Shown piece after piece: positions 46,768 to 55,867 of a stretch of 64,000 nucleotides of DNA. Below the pieces are notes generated by a model that saw nothing but the letters and a program-made list of their open reading frames with translations, was not told the DNA's origin and did not search any database. The position numbers were made by a program, and so were the translations under genes. The number at the start of each line of letters is the position of its first letter. The first letter of the stretch is position 1. The stretch is from Treponema brennaborense DSM 12168 (lineage in GTDB: Bacteria > Spirochaetota > Spirochaetia > Treponematales > Treponemataceae): NCBI RefSeq assembly GCF_000212415.1, contig NC_015500.1, positions 1,488,001 through 1,552,000 of the forward strand. The letters run 5' to 3'.

Positions 46768-48407
46768 AGACGACCGCTTCGGGAAGAAAAAAACTATACG
46801 TTTTGTGCGCGGCGTGCGCGGTACTGCTGCTGCTCGTGTCGGGACGGTATTACCGCAGAATCGATTTGACGAAGGAAAAACGCTTTTCTATTTCGCCGAT
46901 AAGCAAAACGGTTCTCAACGGACTGACCGAACCGCTGCGCGTAACGTATTACGCGTCGGCGGAACTGAAAAACGTCTATCCGCACGTCCGCGACGTGAGC
47001 GATTACCTGTACGCGTACGCGGCGGAAAACGAACTGATAACCGTATCGGTCGCCGATCCGGCGAGCCGGCAGCTCGAAAGCACGCTTGCGGCGCTCGGTA
47101 TTCCCGGCCGGCAGATTTCTTCGGCACGGAAAAACAAAACCGAACTGCTGACCGTCTATTCGGCGATCGTCCTCGAATATCGGGAAAAAACGGCCGTCAT
47201 TCCGTTTATCCTTTCCGCAGACACGCTGGAATACGAACTGACCGGCCGCGTCATGCCGCTGACGCAAAACGGATCGCGCGAAGTCTATCTGATGGCAGGG
47301 AACGGATTGTCGGTCGAAACCGATTATTCGTACACGGTTCCCTGGCTCGAATCGGCGGGATTTTCCTGTACGGTTCTGGAACCGGCTGAATTCGAGCAGA
47401 TTCTGAGCGACCTCGTTTCCGGAACCGGCGTCCGCACGCCGCTGCTGCTGTTCGGTTCCGCGGAGCTGAACGCTTCGGAAGCCGCCGCCGTCGAAGCGTT
47501 CGCACTCGCCGGCGGAAACGTGTTTTGCGCCGTTTCGCCCAATACGGCGGACATTTACGGCGGCTGGGAAGTGTCGCCGGTATCGTCCGATGTTCTGATT
47601 CCGGTACTCGAATCGTGGGGATTCGGATTTTCCGACGCGCTGGCGGCCGACCGGTCGTGTTTCCGCATGACGCTTTTGAGCAATACCGAACCGCCGGTCT
47701 ACGAATACCGCGATTATCCGCTGTGGATCGTTCCCGAACCGCAGTACGCGCAGGATTCTCCGCTCGCCCGGACGGCGGGAGCCTTGACGTTCTTTTGGGC
47801 AAGTCCGCTGGAACTCACGGATAGCGCGCTGCAGCCCGTTTTTCGCACGACGCCGCAAGCGTACCTTTCCGTGCCCGATCCGACCGAAACGCCTGCGTTC
47901 ATAACCAGTCCGTTTCTGACGGACAACGTTCCTGCAGGCGGAACCGGACAATACGTGCTCGCTGCCGCGTACGAAGGTGCCGTTTCCGGATATTATACGG
48001 CCGCGTCCGATACGGCGAGTCCGGACCGAGTTTCCGGGCCGACAGGGCAATCCGGACGAACCGGACGAAATTCCGCGCGGATTATCGTCGTGCCTGACCA
48101 GTACTTTACCGCAACGCCGATGCTCGACTATACCGGCGCGTCCGGCAATCTCGATTTTCTGGTTAACGCGGCGCTGTATCTGTCGGGTGACGACGGACTG
48201 CTTTCGCTGCGCGGCAAAGCCGCCCGTGAAGGGGCGGTGTACAAAACGGATGCAGCCGGTCTCGCCGCCGCGCGCACGCCAGTGCTCGCGCTCACCGCGC
48301 TCGGTATTCCGCTCGCCTGTGCCGCCGCGGGCGCGGCGTTCGCCGTGTTCAGAACTGCCGCAAACCGGAAGCGCGCGTCGAAATCAAGAGGAGGCCGCCG
48401 TGACTGA
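46764..48407 (+). CDS. GldG-like auxiliary ABC transport protein
   Basis: A 547-residue protein with an N-terminal membrane anchor (LYVLCAACAVLLLLVSGRYY). It then has RIDLTKEKRFSISPISKTVL, which is the GldG signature (D-L-T-x-x-x-x-x-S-L-S-x-x-T). The large external domain contains LTEPLRVTYYASAELK and later VYLMAGNGLSVETDYS, then a glutamine amidotransferase-like segment (LLLFGSAELNASEAAAVEAFALAGGNVFCAV). A second membrane helix near residue 515 (PVLALTALGIPLACAAAGAA) precedes a basic tail. The family is uncharacterised as a biochemical activity. It is always linked to an ABC-2 exporter and DUF4340, as here. It overlaps both neighbours by a few bases. Confidence 0.85.
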   Translation: MKTTASGRKKLYVLCAACAVLLLLVSGRYYRRIDLTKEKRFSISPISKTVLNGLTEPLRVTYYASAELKNVYPHVRDVSDYLYAYAAENELITVSVADPASRQLESTLAALGIPGRQISSARKNKTELLTVYSAIVLEYREKTAVIPFILSADTLEYELTGRVMPLTQNGSREVYLMAGNGLSVETDYSYTVPWLESAGFSCTVLEPAEFEQILSDLVSGTGVRTPLLLFGSAELNASEAAAVEAFALAGGNVFCAVSPNTADIYGGWEVSPVSSDVLIPVLESWGFGFSDALAADRSCFRMTLLSNTEPPVYEYRDYPLWIVPEPQYAQDSPLARTAGALTFFWASPLELTDSALQPVFRTTPQAYLSVPDPTETPAFITSPFLTDNVPAGGTGQYVLAAAYEGAVSGYYTAASDTASPDRVSGPTGQSGRTGRNSARIIVVPDQYFTATPMLDYTGASGNLDFLVNAALYLSGDDGLLSLRGKAAREGAVYKTDAAGLAAARTPVLALTALGIPLACAAAGAAFAVFRTAANRKRASKSRGGRRD

Positions 48408-49401
48408 AAAAAAGGCCGTCCGAATACTCGGCGGCGTCTGCTGCGCTCTGGCACTGCTGTACGCCGCGTCGTTTTTTGCCGGTACCGGAACCAAAAGCCG
48501 CCCGCGCGCCGTGCGGAGTGCGCTGCTGAACCCCAAATACGCGGATACGGTTGCCGGCGTCACGATAAGCCGCGCCGGACAAACGGCTGCCGTTTCAAAG
48601 CGGGAAGGCGATGTCTGGATCGGAACGGCGGACGGCATCGCGTTCCCCGTCGAATCAAAAACGGTTGCGGAACTGCTCGAAACGGTTAAAAAAATTCGGA
48701 ATATGTATATAATTTCAGACGATTACACGGATAAAACGGGCCGATCCGATCCGTTTCAGCTCGCGGAACACAGCGCGTACCGGCTTGATTTTACGCTTGC
48801 GGACGGATCCGTCCGTCCGAGTCTGTATTTCGGCGCGAACGATTATACCGGCAGAAGGATTTACTGCCGCACTTCGCAGTCGGACACCGTATACGAAACG
48901 GAAGACGACCTGTTTCCCCGGCTCAAAACCGACGCAAAAAGCTGGGCGGACATGCGGCTGATTCCGCAGTCGCTGACCGGTGCGCTCGAACCGTCCGCCG
49001 TTCAGCGGATAAGGATTACCGGCGGAGCTTCGGCACGGACGCTGACGCCAAAAGACGCCTCGTTTCAGGATACCGCGCGGCGTATCCTTTCCGCCCGAGC
49101 CGGCGCAATCATACCTGACCCGGATTCACGCGCCGGATTGGCGAACACCCGCGCTGCTGCACCGGCAAACGTTTCCGCTGAAGCGGCGCGCATAACGGTC
49201 GACGCGGGAGACGGAACCGTCGTTACACTGGCTTTCTTTCCGGCGCGGGAATCCGCCGAAACGGACACGTATTACGTCGTTCCGCATATCGAACCGGGAC
49301 CGGCCCGGAACGGCGCGGCTTTTGCGGAAACGATCGGCAGCTGCTCGTACGCCCTTGAAATCAGCAGCTGGACGTTTGAAAATCTCATCAGCCCGCTCTG
49401 A
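48400..49401 (+). CDS. DUF4340 domain protein
   Basis: A 333-residue protein with an N-terminal membrane segment (AVRILGGVCCALALLYAASF). It is followed by the DUF4340 repeats: ALLNPKYADTVAGVTISRAG then VWIGTADGIAFPVESKTVAE, LLETVKKIRNMYIIS, and FTLADGSVRPSLYFGANDYTG with IYCRTSQSDTVYETEDDL. These occur with GldG-type proteins. The start is GTG 48400, with GAGGAGG 5 bases upstream and an 8-base overlap with the preceding gene. The ORF continues upstream in a different frame use, so the start choice depends on that ribosome site. The 3' end overlaps the convergent CPBP gene by 14 bases. Confidence 0.8.
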   Translation: MTEKKAVRILGGVCCALALLYAASFFAGTGTKSRPRAVRSALLNPKYADTVAGVTISRAGQTAAVSKREGDVWIGTADGIAFPVESKTVAELLETVKKIRNMYIISDDYTDKTGRSDPFQLAEHSAYRLDFTLADGSVRPSLYFGANDYTGRRIYCRTSQSDTVYETEDDLFPRLKTDAKSWADMRLIPQSLTGALEPSAVQRIRITGGASARTLTPKDASFQDTARRILSARAGAIIPDPDSRAGLANTRAAAPANVSAEAARITVDAGDGTVVTLAFFPARESAETDTYYVVPHIEPGPARNGAAFAETIGSCSYALEISSWTFENLISPL

Positions 49402-50038
49402 TTCCGAGCAAAAGCAATGCGTACTGCACCGTGTTGTACGCGATGTGGGCGGCCGTACCAGCTGCTACGGAACCGGTTTTAATCGTACACACCCGCAACA
49501 GCACGCCCGCGCACGCGGCGTTCAATACTGCCGCCGCGCCCAAATACCGATGCCCCAGCGCGAACACGACGACGACCGCCGCTTCAACCGGCAGCCGCCG
49601 CTTCGAAAACAGAAAGCGCAGCGCTTCGGGCAGAAAAAGCCGGTACAGCGTTTCTTCATAAAATGCGGATACGGCGATCCCGGCGGCCAGCCGGAGTATG
49701 AAAAACATGCCGGAATTTTCCGCCGCCAAAACGGTCTGCACCGGCAGAACACCGTGCGAAGCCGCCTGCACCGCGTTCCAGATAACCGAATTGACGCACA
49801 GCGCCGCGAACAGCATGAATCCGGCGCGCACCGGCGTCCCTTTCCAAACGCATGGGCGCGGTTCGGCGTACCGGAATCCCCTGACGCATAAAAAAATCGC
49901 GGCGACCGCGGAAGCGGCAACGGACGGCCAGGCGTGCGCACCTACGGCGCTCTCCGCGCCGCCGGGCTGAACGAACAGCGGCGGAAGTGCAAGAAATGCA
50001 AAAATGATAAATACTTCCAAAACATGATGAATTTTCAT
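49388..50038 (-). CDS. CPBP family intramembrane metalloprotease
   Basis: A 216-residue protein with about six membrane helices. The CPBP (CAAX protease/bacteriocin-processing, Abi) motifs are visible: FYEETLYRLFLPEALR (E-E-x-x-x-R, residues about 120-135), ALGHRYLG (the F-x-x-x-H variant, with H retained) and AAHIAYNTVQY (H-x-x-x-N/D). Substrates in bacteria are mostly unknown; some process peptides or provide self-immunity. The frame is open far upstream, but M at 50038 begins MKIHHVLEVFIIFAFLALPP and fits the family. It diverges from the PilZ gene, with only about 34 bases of A/T-rich promoter sequence between them. No ribosome site is seen. Confidence 0.75.
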   Translation of the reverse strand: MKIHHVLEVFIIFAFLALPPLFVQPGGAESAVGAHAWPSVAASAVAAIFLCVRGFRYAEPRPCVWKGTPVRAGFMLFAALCVNSVIWNAVQAASHGVLPVQTVLAAENSGMFFILRLAAGIAVSAFYEETLYRLFLPEALRFLFSKRRLPVEAAVVVVFALGHRYLGAAAVLNAACAGVLLRVCTIKTGSVAAGTAAHIAYNTVQYALLLLGIRAG

Positions 50039-50072
50039 ATAATATGTGATAGTATATATATTAGAGGGAATC

Positions 50073-51182
50073 TTGTACATATTACTTTTTGCCGCCGTTT
50101 TAGGTATAGCCGCTGTACTCAGACTGCTGATCGTCAAAAAAGATACCGTTTCATTTTTCATAACCGGACTCGATTCGGGATTTACGGTTCCTGAGATACT
50201 GATGCTGAGAAAACTCGCTAAATTCTGCAATCTGGAAGAGCCGCAGGCGCTGTATCTGTCGGTACCGGCACTGAACCGCAGTATCGCGCAGCTGCTTGCC
50301 GTATCAAAAGCGAACGGCACCGAATTTTCAAAAAAAACACAGGATTTCCTTTCCAAATTGTACGCGTACCGAACCAAAGTCGAACTCGACCCGTCGGCCA
50401 AAAAGGGATTGCAGTCGACGAAATATCTTGACGAAAACCAGAAAATCCGCGTGGTTCTCAAAAATTCCGGCGTATTCGCCTCATATATCATCAGAAACGC
50501 ACGTGAATTGATCGTCAAAATGCCGTCGAAAAAGGGCATCATAACCATGTTCGGTTCGGAATGGGTGGGCAAACAGATCAGCGTATATCTGTGGCGGCGC
50601 AACGACGCGCATTACGTTTTCGATACGACCGTTTTGAACGCGGGACAATTCGCAAGTCAGCCGGTATTGTATCTGGCCCATTCGGATTCACTGACCCGCG
50701 CCCAAAAACGCCGGGAAGTTCGCGTTCCGAGCCGAGTGTACGCCGATATGTATCTTGCAGCCAAAAATTTCAAAGACGATACCGTTTTGGAAGAAAAAGA
50801 AGGATACCGCTGTTTGCTCGAAGATATTTCCGTCGGCGGCGCGCTGATACGGATAGGCGGAAAATGTCCGGTACAGACCAGAATGAAAATTCAGTTTCCG
50901 ATTGGGGAAAATTACATCGTCATGGTAGGCATAATCAGGGCAGTCGAATATAATAAGGAACTGAACCAGTCGAGGCTGCATTTCGAATGTCTGAAAATAA
51001 CGCCTGAAATGCGCAACAGCGTTTTTTCATACGTGTACAACGTGCTGCCTCCGGAAGAAAAAGAGGTTTTCGATGCGTTGGCGCAGACGGATGAAGACAA
51101 GGAAACGGACGGTGAGGAACAAGCCGAACGGGATCCGGATGAGGAACGCTCGCCCTTGCAGTCCGAACCGGATACGGAGTAG
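50073..51182 (+). CDS. PilZ-domain protein with membrane anchor
   Basis: A 369-residue protein. An N-terminal hydrophobic helix (YILLFAAVLGIAAVLRLLIV) is followed by a cytoplasmic region beginning FFITGLDSGFTVPEILMLRKL. The C-terminal PilZ domain has the c-di-GMP contacts R-x-x-x-R (RAQKRREVRVPSR, about residues 205-217) and D-x-S-x-G-G (EDISVGGALIRI, about 250-260), then EYNKELNQSRLHFECLKITP. It should bind cyclic di-GMP and affect motility or surface behaviour. The tail is very acidic (DEDKETDGEEQAERDPDEE). I chose TTG 50073, which has GAGGGA just upstream. GTG 50046 would add nine residues. The downstream gene is 34 bases away in the same direction. Confidence 0.85.
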   Translation: MYILLFAAVLGIAAVLRLLIVKKDTVSFFITGLDSGFTVPEILMLRKLAKFCNLEEPQALYLSVPALNRSIAQLLAVSKANGTEFSKKTQDFLSKLYAYRTKVELDPSAKKGLQSTKYLDENQKIRVVLKNSGVFASYIIRNARELIVKMPSKKGIITMFGSEWVGKQISVYLWRRNDAHYVFDTTVLNAGQFASQPVLYLAHSDSLTRAQKRREVRVPSRVYADMYLAAKNFKDDTVLEEKEGYRCLLEDISVGGALIRIGGKCPVQTRMKIQFPIGENYIVMVGIIRAVEYNKELNQSRLHFECLKITPEMRNSVFSYVYNVLPPEEKEVFDALAQTDEDKETDGEEQAERDPDEERSPLQSEPDTE

Positions 51183-51216
51183 AATCGGAATACTTCAATT
51201 ACACAGAGGAGTTGGT

Positions 51217-52416
51217 ATGAAACGGAACAGCGTAAAACGGATTGCCTTGTGCGCGGCATTTTTTGTTCACGCCGCCGCTTTTACTGCCGGCGATTCCGGC
51301 AGTGATCCGGTGATAGATTTTATAACCGGATCGGTCGCGGATAAAACGGCCGTACTGCGGGAACTCGTCGTTACTCCCGATACGCCGGCCGACGTGCGGC
51401 GTCTTCCGCAGGCGGCGCTGGAGTTCGTGCGGACGTACGTGCCCGTAACCGGAAACGGGCACGGTATGACCGAGCTTGCAGCGGCCGCCGTGCCGTTTTA
51501 CGGAACCGTTACCGTGCAAAGCGACGCCGACTTGCTATGGCAGATATTTCAATTATCCGACGACGATACGCTGAGAAGTTCCATTCTGCGCCTTTTTTCC
51601 GCGTCGGCCGGCGCGAACCGGTCGTTGTTCGTTCCGTACATTCCGAACCTGCACACGCTGCTCGCCGAATATGTCGCTTCGGAAAAATATTCGTCCGCCG
51701 TTTGTTTGGATATCGTCGGAATGCTCGGCAGCGTCGCCGACGCACAGTCGTTTGATCCGCTGTTCCGTCTCATTACGGCGGATTACGATTCCGCGCTGAC
51801 TGCGCAGGCGGTTTCGGCAATACAGCATATCATACCCGAATCCCGGACGGCTATCGTTAAAACGCTCCGTTCGGACAGCGTTTCCGCAGGTGAAAAATTG
51901 CAGCTGTTTACGCTGCTGCAAAAAAACAGTGAAAATTCCGATTTTTTCAAAGCCGAAATAGCCGAAAACGTTCTTGCCGTAACGATAATAAACGGTGAGG
52001 ATATTTCCTCCGTTACGCCGGATATCGCGGCGCTCCAGCTTGCCGCAATGCGTGAAATAGCACGTACCGGCTGGCCGAAAGCATCCGCAACCGTCGCCGC
52101 GTATTTCGCCGCCGCCGGCAAGGAACTGCAGGCGGGGCTTATTCGCGAAAGCGACTTTATCGAAATCATCGTGTGCCTTGAAAAAATGGCCACGACGCAG
52201 GCCGTGTCGGTATTGACGGAGTATTTGGGAAGCCTCAACAAAGAGGTCGCCGCCGGCGGCGTCTGCCGCGAGCCGGTAGTTCTTGCGGTTATTACCGCGT
52301 TGGGGACGCTCGGTGACAAAACTTCATTTGACAACTTACTGTACGTTACGTATCTGCCGTATACCGATACGGTTATCGCCGCCGCCCGCAACGCGCTTGC
52401 GGACTTGAAGTGGTAA
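51217..52416 (+). CDS. Exported HEAT-like repeat protein
   Basis: A 399-residue protein with a signal peptide (VKRIALCAAFFVHAAAFTAG). The rest is alpha-helical repeats similar to HEAT units: SAVCLDIVGMLGSVADAQSF, ALTAQAVSAIQHIIPESRTA, VVLAVITALGTLGDKTSFDN and VIAAARNALADLKW. It has no lipobox cysteine and no catalytic motif. It could be a periplasmic scaffold. It is related in type, not demonstrably in sequence, to the HEAT protein at the left edge. AGAGGAG precedes ATG 51217. It overlaps the ComEC-like gene by 7 bases, so both are made together. Confidence 0.7.
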   Translation: MKRNSVKRIALCAAFFVHAAAFTAGDSGSDPVIDFITGSVADKTAVLRELVVTPDTPADVRRLPQAALEFVRTYVPVTGNGHGMTELAAAAVPFYGTVTVQSDADLLWQIFQLSDDDTLRSSILRLFSASAGANRSLFVPYIPNLHTLLAEYVASEKYSSAVCLDIVGMLGSVADAQSFDPLFRLITADYDSALTAQAVSAIQHIIPESRTAIVKTLRSDSVSAGEKLQLFTLLQKNSENSDFFKAEIAENVLAVTIINGEDISSVTPDIAALQLAAMREIARTGWPKASATVAAYFAAAGKELQAGLIRESDFIEIIVCLEKMATTQAVSVLTEYLGSLNKEVAAGGVCREPVVLAVITALGTLGDKTSFDNLLYVTYLPYTDTVIAAARNALADLKW

Positions 52417-53741
52417 ACAGCGTAAAAAACGTATTTTCAAAATATGCATTCTGTGCGGCGGCGGGTGTCTACGCCGCGCTTTTCTGCTGCGGAGTAATCA
52501 CCGTTTCCGTTCCGCGAACGCTGCGGTCTTTGATACCGCGAGAGGCCGTTACGGAACTGCGCGCGCGTATCGCATCCGATCCGGTAAAGACGGCTGACGG
52601 ACGCTCGTACCGCTGCATTGTGGACGTTTCGGAAACCGGCGGCGCGGTGAAGGGCTGCCGAAACGCCGTCTTTTCATCGGCAAACGGCCGCGCGCTCGTA
52701 TACATTCCCACAGCCGTAATCGAAGCGCAGTATCCGGGTAAATTGTATTCGCAACTGCACGCGCTGCGCGGCACGGATTCGCTCCCGAACCGTACTATGG
52801 GATTAGCCGAATCCGGTGCGGAATTTCTTTTCAGCGTAACACCGGCGAACGGCCGGCGCTCCGACGGGCTGCCCGCTTATACGGTGCACCAGGCGCGGTA
52901 TATCGGTTTTGAAACTTCGTTACGGGGAAAAATCCGAAAACTGCGCGCCGTGCTGAGGCTCAGCTTGAAACGGCTGCTGTACGGCTGGGGCGACGCGGGC
53001 GGACTGCTGCTCGCGCTGCTGACGGGTTCTGCCGAATATACCGGCGAAGGCGTACGCGCTTCGTTTCAAAAAGCCGGTGCGGCTCATATTCTGGCTTTAT
53101 CGGGAATGCATCTTTCGCTCTTTTCGGGAATGGCGGATACGGTTATCCGACTAATCGGCGGCAAAAAAGCCGCGTCGTACGGTGCGTATGCGGCGGCGGT
53201 GTTGTTCGTCTGGTTCGCCGGCGCCTCTCCGTCGTTGCTGCGCGCGCTCATCAGCGCGACTCTTTGCGCAGTGTGCCGTTCGTGCGGATTGAAACCCCGA
53301 CTGCCGGACGTGCTCGCCGCGTCGTTTTTCATACAGCTGTGCGCCGCCCCCGAAAGTATATACAACGTGTCGTTCGCACTTTCATACGCGGCGCTTGCGG
53401 GAATGGCAACGATCGGCAGACTCGTGCAGCCGCTCGTTTGCCGCTGTCCGTTCATACCGAAAAAAACGGCGGTAAACCTGAGTACGTCGTTCGGTGCGCA
53501 ACTGGGAGCGGCGCCGGTTACCGTGGTCGTGTTTAAATGTTTCGCACCGGGCGGCGGCGTTGCGTCCATGCTCGTTACACCGCTCGTTTCCGTATTTTTA
53601 ACGGTCGGTCTCGCCGCCGCCGCCGTATCGTTCGTGTGTCCGCAATTACGTGCCCCGCTTGGCGGAATAATCAATCTGTTGTATACTTGTATAATACGGG
53701 CGGTGTGCTTATGTGCGAAAATTCCGCCATTGGAGTTTTAA
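52410..53741 (+). CDS. ComEC/Rec2-family membrane protein
   Basis: A 443-residue protein with the Competence (ComEC/Rec2) domain. Hallmarks are LLLALLTGSAEYTGEGVRAS (about residues 200-220), FQKAGAAHILALSGMHLSLF (the A-G-x-x-H-x-L-A-x-S-G-x-H motif), and FVWFAGASPSLLRALISATL with LCAV. These line the DNA channel in competent bacteria. It is short: the N-terminal OB domain is present (KTADGRSYRCIVDV), but the C-terminal metallo-beta-lactamase domain of full-length ComEC is absent. It may therefore need a separate nuclease or no longer take up DNA. GTG 52410 is the start. Its stop overlaps the rsmA start (TAATG). Confidence 0.85.
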   Translation: MVNSVKNVFSKYAFCAAAGVYAALFCCGVITVSVPRTLRSLIPREAVTELRARIASDPVKTADGRSYRCIVDVSETGGAVKGCRNAVFSSANGRALVYIPTAVIEAQYPGKLYSQLHALRGTDSLPNRTMGLAESGAEFLFSVTPANGRRSDGLPAYTVHQARYIGFETSLRGKIRKLRAVLRLSLKRLLYGWGDAGGLLLALLTGSAEYTGEGVRASFQKAGAAHILALSGMHLSLFSGMADTVIRLIGGKKAASYGAYAAAVLFVWFAGASPSLLRALISATLCAVCRSCGLKPRLPDVLAASFFIQLCAAPESIYNVSFALSYAALAGMATIGRLVQPLVCRCPFIPKKTAVNLSTSFGAQLGAAPVTVVVFKCFAPGGGVASMLVTPLVSVFLTVGLAAAAVSFVCPQLRAPLGGIINLLYTCIIRAVCLCAKIPPLEF

Positions 53742-54625
53742 TGTCTGATTTATCCGAATTTCTGCCGCCGCCCGATTACGATTCGCCTGCCGCGTTAAAA
53801 AAATTTCTCGATGAAAACGGCATGGCCATGCAGAAAAAATTCGGACAGAATTTTCTGATAAACGGAAACGCCCGCGTCCGGCTGATAGACACGCTCGATA
53901 TCGGCGCCGGTTCAACCGTATGGGAAGTCGGACCGGGACTCGGCGCCATGACGAAAGAAATACTTTCACGGGGTGCGAAGCTGACCGTATTTGAAATAGA
54001 CAGGGGATTCGCTTCGTTCATCGGAAAATTTTTCGAGCCGTACGCGCGCAGCGGCGCGTTCATCCTGCGGGAAGGCGACGTGCTCAAAACGTGGAAACAG
54101 GCGGCCGAGCAGGGAATCCCCGACCGGTTTTTCGGCAACCTGCCGTACAATATCGCGGCGGCGATCGTCGGCGATTTGATTTCCGCCGGGATAAGATTCG
54201 ATAAAGCGGTCGTGACCGTACAAAAAGAAGTGGCGGAGAGGATGTGCGCGGCGGCGGGCGACGGGAATTATTCGTCGTTTTCGGTATTATGCAACTGGGC
54301 TTACGACGTGCAGCCGGTTATGGATCTTGCCGGCGGCAATTTCTGGCCGCGGCCGAACGTCGATTCGCGCGCCGTCCTTATGACGAAAAAAGCGGCGTTT
54401 CCGTGCTGTGAAAATCCCGGACATTTTATGCAGCTGCAACGTTCGCTATTCGTATCACGCCGGAAAACGGTCAAAAACAATTTGACGGCGTTTTACCGCA
54501 ACGCAGAAAAAGCGGCGGACGTACTGAGCGCCGCCGGTATCGATCCGCAGCAGCGTGCCGAAAGACTGACCGTAGAACAGCTGCTGCAGCTGTCCGATAT
54601 CAGCAATCAACATATTACGGAATAG
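53741..54625 (+). CDS. rsmA: 16S rRNA dimethyladenosine methyltransferase
   Basis: KsgA/RsmA dimethylates two adenines near the 3' end of 16S rRNA. The 294-residue protein has the N-terminal QKKFGQNFLINGNARVRLID, SAM-binding VWEVGPGLGAMTKEIL (G-x-G-x-G), the acidic ribose-contact FEIDRGFA, and the catalytic FFGNLPYNIAA (N-L-P-Y). PRPNVDSRAVLMTKK and FVSRRKTVKNNL are also present. The start ATG 53741 overlaps the ComEC stop and has GGAG 7 bases upstream. An in-frame ATG at 53711 lies inside comEC. Slight extension at the N-terminus (LSEFLPPPDYDSPAALKKFL) is common in spirochaetes. YggS follows 4 bases later. Confidence 0.96.
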   Translation: MSDLSEFLPPPDYDSPAALKKFLDENGMAMQKKFGQNFLINGNARVRLIDTLDIGAGSTVWEVGPGLGAMTKEILSRGAKLTVFEIDRGFASFIGKFFEPYARSGAFILREGDVLKTWKQAAEQGIPDRFFGNLPYNIAAAIVGDLISAGIRFDKAVVTVQKEVAERMCAAAGDGNYSSFSVLCNWAYDVQPVMDLAGGNFWPRPNVDSRAVLMTKKAAFPCCENPGHFMQLQRSLFVSRRKTVKNNLTAFYRNAEKAADVLSAAGIDPQQRAERLTVEQLLQLSDISNQHITE

Positions 54626-54629
54626 GATA

Positions 54630-55331
54630 ATGAGTACCATTTCATCAAATTTAAAGCAAATTACGGATTCGATTTTTGAAGCGGAGCAGGCGGCCGGCAG
54701 AATTCGCGGCTCCGTGCGGCTCGTCGCGGTAAGTAAATTTCATCCGGCGCAGGCCGTACTCGAAGCGATCGCTTCGGGACAGACGCTGTTCGGCGAAAAC
54801 CGCGTGCAGGAAGCCGCGGCAAAATTTGAAACGGTGCGAGCGGCGTATCCGGCGGCGGAACTGCATATTATCGGTTCGCTTCAGCGCAATAAGGTGAAGT
54901 CCGCCGTGCAGTGCGCTTCGTGCATTCAATCGGTGGACAGACAGGAATTACTGGAAGAAATTCAAAAACAGGCGGAAAAACTCGGCAAAAAAATCCGCGT
55001 ATTGTTTGAATTCCACACGGGAGAAGATTCAAAATCGGGATTTACCGACGCGGACAGCGTGTTTCGGGCTATCGAATTCGCCGAAAGCGCTTCGTGTCTC
55101 GTTCCCGCAGGATTTATGACGATGGCGCCGTTTACGCAGGACAGCCGCCTCGTTTCCGAATCGTTCCGGAAGCTGTCCGGACTCAGAACCGCCGCGCAAG
55201 CCAGATTTCCGGAACTGGAACTGACGGAACTGTCTATGGGAATGTCCGCCGATTATCGGATAGCCATTGCCGAAGGGGCGACTATGGTCAGAATCGGTAC
55301 GGCGATATTCGGGGAACGGCAAAGCGTATGA
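54630..55331 (+). CDS. YggS/PROSC family PLP-binding protein
   Basis: A 233-residue member of the PLP homeostasis family. The PLP lysine is in VRLVAVSKFHPAQAV (K at about residue 35). FGENRVQEAAAKFE follows, then LHIIGSLQRNKVK, PAGFMTMAPF, and LSMGMSADYRIAIAEGATMV with RIGTAIFGER at the end. These are the family's signature blocks. It is not a racemase but a cofactor-buffering protein in studied bacteria. AGGA precedes ATG by 3 bases. The ATG of the next gene overlaps its stop (ATGA). Confidence 0.95.
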   Translation: MSTISSNLKQITDSIFEAEQAAGRIRGSVRLVAVSKFHPAQAVLEAIASGQTLFGENRVQEAAAKFETVRAAYPAAELHIIGSLQRNKVKSAVQCASCIQSVDRQELLEEIQKQAEKLGKKIRVLFEFHTGEDSKSGFTDADSVFRAIEFAESASCLVPAGFMTMAPFTQDSRLVSESFRKLSGLRTAAQARFPELELTELSMGMSADYRIAIAEGATMVRIGTAIFGERQSV

Positions 55332-55867
55332 AAATACCGTTTCTGCGGTGCACGGCGCTGATACTCGCTTTTTCGTATACGACCGGAATCCTCTGCGCGG
55401 CGGAACCGACCGTTACGATAGAACCGTATACGAAAGATGAATTTCCCGTATGGGCGAAAGACCTGCGGCGAACTGAAATCGTAACGCTCGGCTCGCTGCC
55501 GTTCGTAACGCTCGGCGTTACGATGGGATATTCGTTTTACCGGTATTTTTCACACGGTATGGATACCGCGTATTTTCCGAATCCGATGGCGAAATCTTCG
55601 TCTGCCGCAAATCTGAACACCGACGAGCAGATCGGTATTATCGCTACTTCGGCTGCAATTTCACTGCTGATCGGCTTGACCGATTTAACCGTGCAGCTCA
55701 TACGGCGTAAAAACGAACCCGGCAAAACGGACATCGTTTCCGGTTCGGTGGAAATAACGCCGATTCCCGCCGCCGTACCGGAAATCGCACCGGAAATCGT
55801 ACCTGAAACTGCATCGACCGTACCGGGTGCCGATTCGGGTGCCCGTGCAAACGAGGAAAACGAATAA
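55328..55867 (+). CDS. Exported or membrane protein of unknown function
   Basis: A 179-residue product with a signal-peptide-like N-terminus (KIPFLRCTALILAFSYTTGILCA) and two further hydrophobic segments (VTLGSLPFVTLGVTMGYSFY and IGIIATSAAISLLIGLTD). A Pro/Val/Ala/Glu-rich tail repeats PEIAPEIVPETA. The family could not be recognised. It overlaps yggS and the downstream RluA-family gene by a few bases, so it is translationally coupled. It probably sits in the inner membrane with a periplasmic or cytoplasmic tail. I cannot suggest a function. Confidence 0.6.
   Translation: MKIPFLRCTALILAFSYTTGILCAAEPTVTIEPYTKDEFPVWAKDLRRTEIVTLGSLPFVTLGVTMGYSFYRYFSHGMDTAYFPNPMAKSSSAANLNTDEQIGIIATSAAISLLIGLTDLTVQLIRRKNEPGKTDIVSGSVEITPIPAAVPEIAPEIVPETASTVPGADSGARANEENE

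Noticed and set aside
53537-53740. Longer N-terminus of RsmA
   Set aside because: The extension is out of frame within comEC coding sequence. The family start and the TAATG overlap at 53741 fit better.
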